DNA of 64,000 nucleotides from Sipunculus nudus (taxonomy: Eukaryota; Annelida; Sipuncula; Golfingiida; Sipunculidae): the NCBI GenBank assembly GCA_026874595.1, contig CM049306.1, forward strand, positions 39,616,019 to 39,680,018. Reading direction: 5' to 3'. Shown piece by piece: positions 46,101 through 58,100 of this stretch (the stretch's first letter is position 1; each line of letters begins with the position of its first letter). The position numbers and the translations under genes are program-made. Under the pieces are notes generated by a model that had not been told where the DNA came from, ran no database searches, and saw nothing but the letters and a program-made list of their open reading frames with translations.

Positions 46101-49100
46101 AAGTCCTAAACTGCTCAGATCCTCAGACCTGATCATATGAATGGCTTGTGGAAACACTACCCACTGAGTATCATGCTCATCAAGTGCAATGACAGCTTGT
46201 GTATGCATAATTAAATGAAATGTAGATGAAAATGACAACTAAATATTATTTTCATCAACTATTCCCAGTCGCTGTGAAAGACTGAAAGTCCATCAAGACA
46301 TCTTTGTGGATTACCTAGAATAAGAAAAAAAATATTCAGCAATTCAAGCATCAACTGCACTTTTTTGTATTCTAATATATGACTGTGTAAAAGTGTATAT
46401 AATATACATATTTCTTATAGTATAAGTATTATTTTCATTACCAATTACAACTGCTGTGAAAGGCCATAAAAACTATCACCCTGGATTACCTAGAATAAAA
46501 AAAAACATTCAGCAAAGTCAAGCAGCAATTCAGGCAACAAAGCACCATTTCTTGTGTACTGATATATGACTGTGTAAGGCCCCTTTTCCATGCGCGTGTT
46601 TCCGCGTGCTGAAAAAAATCGCGCTGAATTGAGCTTTTCCATTTGCGCGGAAATGCGCGCGTTTTCGCAGAATTCCCCCTTCGCGTGACCTGTTTTCACA
46701 AGGTATTAACCGTCCCACAGCCTTCCTGGCATCATGTCAAGCATGTGTCTGTTCAGTTTATGCATGTATACATTTAAAATTTCATTATATTTGCAGGAAC
46801 GTATAGTTTTTATTACGGTAGTATGCTATTGACAGGAGGGCGGGGGTCGTATATAGGCTATATATGAGAAGATTATTAACTACCGCAGTCGGTAATAAGA
46901 TATGTAACACCCTCGCCGCACATATATATGTTTATATAATATATATATATATATAATCTTGCATTAAAGTGGACAAGCAGAACAGCAGTTAAGTATGACT
47001 TGTCGCCATGCATGATAGAGGCCTATGCTTGGGCGTCCTCAATCAGACTGCATTCGCGTCCTTGACCTCCACAAGCAGGCTCACCCGCGCGATGTTCATT
47101 TCACACGCGCGCGTTTCCCACCTACATGGAAAAGGTATACCTGATTTACACTTGCGCGATTTTTTCAGCGCGCGGCGCGCGTGTTTCTGCGCGCATGGAT
47201 AAGGGGCCTAATGGTGTATATTAATACTGAAAGGCCATCAAGACTGTCACCCTGGATTACCTGGAATAATAAAAAAACTTTCAGCAATTGGAGCATCAAC
47301 CCACCTTTTTTGTGTACCAGTACTGATATCTGACTGTGTGTAATAGTGTGTATAATATAGGTATTTTTTTATCAATAAATATTCAGGAAAATGGCTTTTT
47401 TAGTTTTTTAATTAAAAGCACTTGTACTTGTACTCAAGTACAGACCCCTTTACTTGTAGTTGTACTCAAGTACATTGAAAAATTGTGAACTTGTACTTGT
47501 ACTTGTCAAATTCTGAAGTACTTGTACTTGTACTCAAGTACTGACCCCCTGTACTTGACCCAAGCCTGAATCACTGCTTTTAATTTGCATATGTTTATGA
47601 TTTATCACAATTGGTTAACCAGTTAAATTGAATATGAAGAAAAATTACAATAATTCATGTCATTAAATCTTCACAATACAAACAGTCAACATACTCAAAA
47701 TAAAGTTAGATCATTGCCCTTCAGCATGTAGGATAGAAAAATATCAATGTCAAATGTCCAGGAAAATTTTGAAGTATGGTTTTCTTGTTTTTATAAAAAA
47801 AGAGGTTCTTTACCAAGCAATATTTACAGAACAGATAGATGTGATATGTGGACTGCAGTTCAGAATTACTACTTAGAAGATTGGTATACGTAATAATTGT
47901 ATCGCCAGACATAGTCTGGAGATAATATGGTTTAGGCACGGTCGCGCCGCTGCCGCCACAGAGATTTCTTTTGGACACAATAACTCAAAAAATATTTCAC
48001 GGATCTTTACTAAACTTGGTATATGTATAGATATGGGTGAGAGGACGACGCCTATTTAAAATGAGGTCATGAACTCAACTAGGAGAGTGACCTTGACCTT
48101 GAATAGGTTCAATTTTGGGGAAAATCACACAAATTCTTAAATATCTCAAGAAAACTTGCATGGATTGATCCCAAAATCAAGTTGATCGAAGATCATAGAT
48201 AGGGTTGTCATGTTCCAGAAACTGGTGGCGCCACCTATTATTCTTTACTTGTTTTCATGCCGTTTAATATCCCCAAAATTGCTACTTGACAGTACTGTGA
48301 GCATTATAAGTCAAAAACTAATGGACAGATTTCTTTCATATTATGCAAATACATAGATATGGGTTATGGGATGATGTTTATTTAAATTGGGTCATGACCT
48401 TTCCTATGAGAGTGGCCTTGACCTTGAATATTGCCATATATGGTGAAAATCACACAAAATCATTAATTTCTCAATAAGGGATGCATGCATTGGTCCAAAA
48501 ATCAACTTGACCAAAGATCTTGGATAGTAATGTCATGTACCAGAAACAGGTGGCGCCACCTGTTATTCTTTTACTTGTTTTCGTGCCGTTTAATACCCCA
48601 TCATTGCCACTTAACAGTACATTTATAACCTGCGAGCATTATAAGTCAAAAACTAATGGACAGATTTCTTTCATATTATGCATATACATAGACATGGGTT
48701 ATGGGATGATGTATATATAAATTGGGGTCATGACCTTTCCTATTAGAGTGGCCTTGACCTTGAATATTGCCATATATGGTGAAAATTACACAAAATCATT
48801 AATATCTCAATAAGGGATGCATGCATTGGTCCAAAAATCAACATGTTCGAAGATCTTGGAAAGTATTGTCATGTACCGGAAACAGGTGGCGCCACCTGTT
48901 ATTCTTTTACTTGTTTTGTGCCGTTTAATACCCCATCATTGCCATTTATCAGTACTGTGAGCATTATAAGTCAAAAACTAATGGACAAATTTCTTTCATA
49001 TTATGCATATACATGGATATGGGTTATAGGATAATGTTTATTTGAATAGGGGTCATGAACTTTCCAATGAGTGGCCTTGACCTTGAATATTGCCATATAT

Positions 49101-52100
49101 GGTGAAAATCACACAAAATCATTAATTTCTCAATGAGGGATGCATGCATTGATCCAAAAATCAACTTAACCGAAGATCTTGGATAGTAATGTCATGTACC
49201 GGAAACAGGTGGCGCCACCTGTTATTCTTTTACTTGTTTCGTGCCGTTTAATACCCCATCATTGCCACTTAACAGTACATTTATAACCTGTGAGCATTAT
49301 AAGTCAAAAACTAATGGACAGATTTCTTTCATATTATGCATATACATAGACATGGGTTATGGGATGATGTATATAAATTCGGGTCATGACCTTTCCTATT
49401 AGAGTGGCCTTGACCTTGAATATTGCCGTATATGGTGAAAACTACACAAAATCATTAATATCTCAATAAGGGATGCATGCATTGGTCCAAAAATCAAAAT
49501 GTTCGAAGATCTTGGAAAGTATTGTCATGTACCGGAAACAGGTGGCGCCACCTGTTATTCTTTTACTTGTTTTGTGCTGTTTAATACCCCATCATTGCCA
49601 TTTATCAGTACTGTGAGCATTATAAGTCAAAAACTAATGGACAAATTTCTTTCATATTATGCATATACATGGATATGGGTTATAGGATAATGTTTATTTG
49701 AATAGGCGTCATGACCTTTCCAGTGAGTGGCTTTGACCTTGAATATTGCCATATATGGTGAAAATCACACAAAATCATTAATTTCTCAATAAGGGATGCA
49801 TTGATTGGTCCAAAAATCAACTTGACCGAAGATCTTGGATAGTGTTGTCATGTACGGGAAACAGATGGTGCCACCTGTTATTCTTTTATTTGTTTTCGTG
49901 CCGTTTAATACCCCATCATTGCCACTTAACAGTATTGTTAGCATTATAAGTCAAAAACTAATGGACAGATTTCTTGCATATACATAGACATGGGTTAGGG
50001 GATGATGTATATTGAAATTTGGATCATGAACTTTTCTATGAGAATGACCTTTTCTATGAGTGTTGTCTGATATTAATTGTTGCTTAAGATGGGGGGCCTA
50101 TTCTTAAAGGGGGGGGGGGGATTAATTGTCTGGGGATACTATGGCACCTGCGGTGCCAAGAAATATCTAGTTCATAAATATCTACTGCAGTCTGTGTAGT
50201 CAACTACACAGACTGCATTCCAAAAGAAGATGTGTGTATATTGAGACAAGAGAAGTACATGACATATGGTTGACTTATGGTTTTTGTCCCTGTAGGTATG
50301 CTGGGGTGCCAGTAGACTTTGAGGAGGTTTCGCTCTGCAGCATGGCTGATGAGGAAGTAGTGGAACATGCACTTCTCTCTATTAAACGTAACGGCATTGC
50401 CATGAAAGGTGAGTCCATATTAAATCAGACCAACTTATGTAGTAACATTTTAAACTCGTATTTTACTATATAAATCATAGTAAGACATTATTTACTTGAT
50501 ATGATTAACTTGTTTGAGATTTAATATTAATAAATAAACCAGAACACCTGATCATGTAATGAAAGTTTATCATCCAGTGTGGAGTGTTGTAATTTATTGA
50601 ATAAGTCACATGCCCCAAGGTCATAACAATACTTTCTCCATCAAAATGTCTATCCTAAAAGACCGTGGCTGGATTATCTAAACCTGAATTTCATCTGGTG
50701 AAATGTACAGTTCTATATTATTATTAAACTACTAAGACTTTCTCTCGATAATGAACATTTTCTTTTTTCTTATTTATTATGCCTGTTGCAGGAAACATTG
50801 AGAGTGATTTTGATAGACCTGGTTTCAAATCAAGAAATGTGCATCTGAGGTAAGTTATAGATTATATAAATGTTGTATACCAGCAGCTGTTAGATAAGAA
50901 CAAAAGATAAAAGAGTGTTATCCTAACATTGGTAACCTCCATACTTTTAAAACCGTTTTGATTTCTTTTGCCGAGAGACGAGAAGGTAGGAGGTACTTGT
51001 GTAAACTTTTGTACAGAATTTAAATATTACCAGTATGCTTTATTTCTGCTTTGTCTTCATGACTGTTATTTTAAGTGCATATATGCCCAAAGTTAAGATT
51101 CTAGTTAATTGCACTTAAAACAGGTAAAAGAAATTATTTCTGATTTTTTTTGTCTTTGAAATCAATGCCTTAAAAGTAGGTCATGCAACTTCTTTGTGCT
51201 ATAATATTTATAGAATCAACAGATGTTATCTATAAAACTGAAGGTTAATTATAGTGGTACACTGGCAAAATAATGTCCCTGTGAAGATTTTATTTCTTAT
51301 GCCTAGTAAATTCTTCTGTTGACAAGAAATACTCAAGTTATTTTTTCTTTATTTGTAGGCAACATGCTTAAAGTCTTGAAAATATATCTATATTTTCTTA
51401 AGATATCATTAGAAAATTTCCACCATCATAATATCCTAAGATATTATTCCTAGCCATAAGGTATCTTCAAGTTGTCAGAAGGAAAAAGAATCTTATCACC
51501 AATCTTTACCAAAACAAGAATTTTTCTTTTCCCCTCCCTAGAAATTTTTTCTCACCATAGGATATCTTTTTTCTAATAGTAAGAAATTATCGGGAATGGT
51601 TCAAGAAAATAAAATCTTTTTGAGAAAATTGTTTTTGGCTGTGTTTATAAGTTAAACTTGTCTACAAGGTAATACATTGTGTCAATGTTACACTTCCAGG
51701 ACAGAGCTTGGCTTGTATGCCAATGTGGTGATGTGTAAGAGCATCACTGGTGTACCCACCAGACACAAAGATGTTGACTTTGTAGTGATCAGAGAAAACA
51801 CCGAGGGAGAATACAGCCAGCTCGAACATGAGGTTAGTTCCAACTTATAACAAGTTTGAAATAAAAATAAATTGAAATAAAAAACAACAACAACATTTGC
51901 CAGCTTTGGTTTAGCTGGTTGTGGGTGCACTGGCATACATCATACCTTGTCTTCAGAACATGTTTGTTTGTATCTTGTGTCATAAAAACTTCCCACAATT
52001 ATTTTAGCATGTAGTAATGATATAAAGTACCAGATTTGGTTGGCCCAGTGCAAAAATGTAATTGTCATTTTATAACAATTTCTAATTTACCAGCATCATC

Positions 52101-55100
52101 AATATCATCAACACTCTTGGTATAACAATATTGAATAAGGTTTTACTTGAAAAGATTTTTAAAATTTTGATTCAGTCAAATTAAAGACTTTCCAACACTG
52201 AACAGCAATTTAAACCGTTGGAATAAGTTTTATCTTGTACACATGGATAGCGCCTCTAGATCTACCTTGGCCATGGAAACTCTGATGTTTTGTGAACTGT
52301 TTATTACACATTACTTCTAATCAATACATATGTAGTTTTGGTTTTTGGTCTCTTGTAAACAAAATCAGGTGTATTTTCTGCTAAATATATCTTTATATAA
52401 CATGCATGGATATTTAAAGTACTTCATACATACAAAATAAAAATCTTTTTTACTTTGTGATTGTAGAACGTTCCTGGAGTTGTTGAGAGCCTCAAGATCA
52501 TTACACACAAGAACTCAACAAGAATCGCAAAGTTTGCGTTTGAATTTGCTCGTCAGCATAATAGACAGAAAGTCACAGCAGTCCACAAAGCTAATATCAT
52601 GTGAGTTAATACATGCAAGTAAATTGATCCTGAAAATGTTAATGTTATAACTTATTTTGTATTAAGTATAAAAGCCATTAGTTTTCATATAACGTAACAA
52701 GGAAAATAATTTATGTTCATTTTTAGTTTACATAAATGTGCTGCAAAGTTTTCTACTGCTGGTCCTTTCTTCATGACATTTCAAATGGGGTTTTGTCTTC
52801 GTTATATTACACCTGAAATAGTATCTCTATGACCCTAAGAAAGACAGGGGCAGATTTTACTCTCTGGCCCTTTAGATAGGTCAAAGCCTGTGACTTCGTA
52901 GAGTCCTTGCCTTTGGGAATGCATTTTATGGCTGGTGTAGCTTTGATTTGAATTGTCACATCTCAGAAGCCTATATTAGTACACACTTCTCTTTTAAATT
53001 GACAGGTGTGTCTCATGGGCTCTCTTGACATGGTTAGGTTTTGATCAAACATGATTAAATTTAATATTTATTTTTTAAATTTGAATTGAACTTTTCATAT
53101 GTGACATAATATTCAATTCCTCAATTCAATTTCTGTTTAAAAAGGCAACTGTACCATATGGTTCTTGCACACTGATTAGGTTTTTGTCATTATAGTCAAG
53201 ATCAGATTTCTTAATTTTCTCATTTTTATCATGAATTCAAAACATCTATTGCTTTATTCATAATTAAAGTTAGCAAGTTTTATAATTCTTATAGCTGATG
53301 TATATATTTCTCACATTTCAACCTAGTAGGGGATTCTACACATATTTCTAGTTTTTAATATGTGTTTATTGTTTATTCCTCATGGTTCAATATTTTTAGT
53401 TTGAATTAAAAATAAACCCTCCAGTTATTGTGTAACATTTGACTCAGGAAACTGGGAGATGGTTTGTTCCTGGAGTGCTGCAGACAGGTGTCCAAAGAAT
53501 ATCCAGACATAGAGTTTGAGTCCATGATTGTTGACAACTGCAGCATGCAGGTAATGTGTGATATATGTTATTAAAAAATAGCAAAAGGGCAGTTTCTGTG
53601 GATCTGGGGAAGAGCACAGAGATATATGTAATTAAAACAATAGCAAGAGACCAGTTTCTGTGGTCCTGGGGAAGAGCACAGAGCCCAAAGCTGGGAGATC
53701 ATGAGTTTGAATCTGTGCCCAAGAGTGAACAAACAAGTGCACCTTTTGGGGGTCTCTCAGTGTTTTGACCCAGCAGTGGGGATGAGACACACCAAGGGCC
53801 TGCGATAGGGGTACAAAGAGCCTGGTTCATGCCAGGATTATTGTGTGTATGCTCCTGGCACCCAGTCCAAAACTGAATGAATAGTACTTAGCTAGTTAAG
53901 TAGTAAAATAGTACTTAATTAAGCTAGCATTAAAAAATATAGGCAATTACCACTACCAATGAATTCTGTAGTCATCAATATTGAAATGTGTGGTCATCAT
54001 ATTTGTATGATTTCGCAATGAGTGTTTGGTTCTGGTATGATCTACAAAAAAAGACATTTACTGGCATATCTTAAATGATAAAAGTATAAACTGCGCCTCA
54101 TATATTCAAAGGATAGGTTTTTAGCTCAGCTGACTGAAAGTCATCTGAGCTATAGCGATCACTCTTTGTCAGTCGTCCGTCTGTCCATCCGTTAACCAGG
54201 CACAAATCGTAACCGCTGGACCTAGAACCTTGTAACTTGGGATTCTAAGAGGTCCATGAAAAATCTCCATGGAAACTAGAAATCAGGTCTCTGTTACCCA
54301 TATCCTTCGAGCTATGGGGCCCGAGAGTACCCTCCAGAATAGTCAAAAAGTTCATACAGAAACTTCAATATCTCAATAATTACATCACTGATGGTCATGA
54401 TTTTTGGCATACATATTAATCATGAGATGTTCCATCAGTTCCTGCAGACTGGTGGCGCCACCTGTATTGTTCAATTTTTTACGATTTTTTCCTCTATTTT
54501 AGAGACCTTTAAGGATGCTGTCATCTGTTGACGTGGCCCAATCATGACTACTGGACCTAGAATCTTCATTCTCGACACACTGAGAGGACTATGAAAAGTC
54601 TCCATGGAAACCAGAAATTAGGTCTCTGTTACCCATATCCTTCGAGCTATGGGGCCCCAAAGTACCAACCAGAATAGTAAAAAATTTCATACAAAAACTT
54701 AATATCTCATTAACTACATCACTGATGGTCATGATTTTTGGAATACATATTGATCATGAGATGTTTCATCAGTTTCTGCAGACTGGTGGCGCCACCTGTA
54801 TTATTCAATTTTTACGAATTGTTTTCTCTATTTTTGAATCCTTTAAAAATGTGAACAGTTGTTAACAGGGCACAAATCATAAAGACTGAACCTAGAATCT
54901 TCATTCTTGACACACTGAGAGGTCCATGAAAAGTCTCCACGGAAACCTGAAATAAGGTCTCTGTTACCCATATCCTTTGAGCTGTGGGGGGCTCCCGATT
55001 ACCCCCCAGAATAATGGAAAATTTGATAAAAACAAACTGCAACATCTTAATAACTACAACACTGATGGTCATGAATTTCAGCATACATATTGATCATGAG

Positions 55101-58100
55101 ATGTTCCATCAGTTCCTGCAGACTGGTGGCGCCATCTGTATTTTTTTAAATTTTCACGATTTTTATTTTCTCTATTTTTGAGACCTTTAAGGATGTAGTT
55201 ATCTATCAACAGGGTACAAATCGTAATGACTGGACCTAGAATCTTCATTCTTGACACACAGGGAGACCCATGAAAAGACTCCATAGAAACCTGAAATTAG
55301 GTCTCTGTTACCCATATCCTTTGAGCTATGGCACTCCAAAGTACAGCTCAGAAAATTTGATACAAAAGCTGAAGTATCTGAACAACTAATGCAGAGATCA
55401 CCATAATTGTTTGCATGGATATTGATCATGGAGTGTTTCATCAGTTTCTGCAGACTGGTGGCACCACTGGTATTTGTTTGGGTTTTTTTTAGAAATTTTT
55501 TCTCTATCTTTGAGACCTTTTAAGAAATGAACATCTGTTAACAGGGCACAAATCATAAAAATTGGACCTAGAATCTTCATTCTTGACACACAGGGAGACC
55601 CATGAAAAGTCTCCATGGAAACCTGAAATTAGGTCTCTGTTACCCATATTCTTCAAGCTGTTTGGCTCCAAAATACCCCTCAAAATAATGGAAAATTTGA
55701 TACAAAAACTGCAGTATCTCAATAACTACAACACTGATGGTCATGATTTTTGGCATACATATTGATCATGAGCTGTTCCATCAGTTTCTGCAGACTGGGT
55801 GCACCACCTCTACTTTTTTCAATTTTTTATGATTTTTTTTTTTCTTTTTTTTTGAGACCTTTAAAGATGTGGTTATCTGTCAACAGGGTACAAATCGCAA
55901 CAACTGGACCTAGAATCTTCATTCTTGTCATGCAAGGAGGCCCATGAAAAGTGCCTCTGGAAACTTGAAATTAGGTCTCTTTTACCCATATCCTTCAAGC
56001 TATAGGACTTTGAGTATCCCTCAGAATAATGGACAATTTGATACAAAGCTGAAGTATCTGAACAACTAATGCAGAGATAACCATGATTCTTTGCATGGAT
56101 ATTGACCATTAACTGTTTTTATTAGTTTCTACAGACTGGTGGAGCCACCTGTTTTTTTGTATCCGCCAAAACGAAGTTTTGCAGATACTATTGTTTTTGA
56201 CTGGGTTCCTCCGCCGCCGCCGCATTTGTTTCCAGAGAACTCCTCTGAGACTAATGGACCGATTTTTCCGAAACTTACACCAATTATCAGGTCACATGTG
56301 AACTGGTGCCTTACCAATTTGTGTTGACCTCTGACCTTTCCTGTCTGCCCAGCGTCCATTTGTGCGTCTGTTTCCACACATAAACCCTCATATCTCGGGA
56401 ACCGTTTGACCGATCAGGAAATAAAATTTATACAAATGTAGCCCTTGGATAGCTTTATAACATACACAATAAATGGTGGTGCCACCTGTAACCATGTTTG
56501 CACAGTGTCCATCTGTTCAGCTGCCTTGGGTTAAAATCACTCATATCTCTGCAGTGAATTGACTAATTCACCTGAAATTCGGAATGCATATACATCCTGG
56601 AGAGCTTTCTTGATTTTATCACAGGTTGCTCCACCTACATTCATGTTCACACTGAGGACATCCAAGCTCATATCTCAGGAACCATTTGACTGATCAGGAA
56701 ATTAAATTTATACAAATTTAGCCCTTGGATAGCTTTATAACATACACAAAAAATGGTGGCGCCACCTGTAACCATGTTTGCATAGTGTCCATCTGTTCAT
56801 CTGCCTTGGGTTAAAATCACTAATATCTCTGCAGTGAATTGACTAATTCACCTGAAATTGGCATGCGTATACATCCAGGATAGCTTTCTTGATTTTATCA
56901 CAGGTGGCTCCACCTACATTCACGTTCACACTGAAGACATCCAAGCTCATATCTCGGGAACCGTTTGACCGATCAGGAAATAAAATTTATACAAATGAAG
57001 CCCTTGGATAGCTTTATAACATACACCAAAAAATGGTGTGGCTACCTGCAACCTGTCTGTCTGCCGTGGCCTAAAATCACTCATTTCTCTGTATTGGTTT
57101 GACATAACTGCCTAAAATTTTGCAGGTTTATACATCCTGGATAGCTTTCTTGATTTTATGACAGGTGGCGCCACCTACATTCCAGTTTACTCTGCAGACA
57201 TCCAAGCTCATATCTCGGGAACCGTTTGAACAATTGGGCCAAAATTTTGCATGTGTTTAAATCTCACATAGGTCTTTATCATACACAAAACTGGAGGGGC
57301 CACCTGCAACCATTTTTGCACAGCGCCTGTCTGTTTGTCTGCAGTGGCCTAAAATCACTCATTTCTCTTTAGTGGTTTGACATAACTGCCTAAAATTTTG
57401 CAGGTTTATACATCCTGGACAGCTTTCTTGATTCTATGACAGGTGGGGCCACCTAAATTCTAGTTAACACTGCACACATCCAAGCTGATATCTCAGGAAC
57501 TATTTGACCAATTGGGCCAAAATTGTGCATGTGTTTAGATCTCACATAGGTCTTTATCATACACAAAACTGGAGGGGCCACTTGCAACCATTTTTGCACA
57601 GCGTTTGTCTGTTTGTCTGTCGTTGGCTAAAATCACTCATATACATCTAGTGGTTTGACTTTTCTGCCTAAAATTTTGCATATGTTTACAACTTGGACAG
57701 CTTTCTGGATTTGTGGTAGGTTGCACAACCTACATACACATTTAGGCTGCAGACATCCATGCTAATATGCAACATACCTCACTCTATATCCCCTTGCCAC
57801 TCAATCCATGCCTCACTTCACTCATTCCACTCTGATTTTGGTAGATACACGTAGTCACTTGTCGGCTACTCGTATTCTAGTTTTTAAAGTTTACACATTT
57901 TTTCTCTATTTTTGAGATATATAAATACAGACTAAATCTTAGCCTGTTGGTTAATTTGTTTGATGCTTCAGTTGAATGAGTATATACTACCATTCTGATG
58001 ATAAAATTTCCTTTTGCGAATCTCTTCCCAGTCAGCTGAGTGTCATAACCCATGGGTCACTTGTTTAACTGGCTATTCTGTCTCATTTAACCAGATCACA

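Noticed and set aside
48520-49690. Two identical 63-codon ORFs in the 330-bp array
   Set aside because: Product of tandem duplication of the monomer; no domain.
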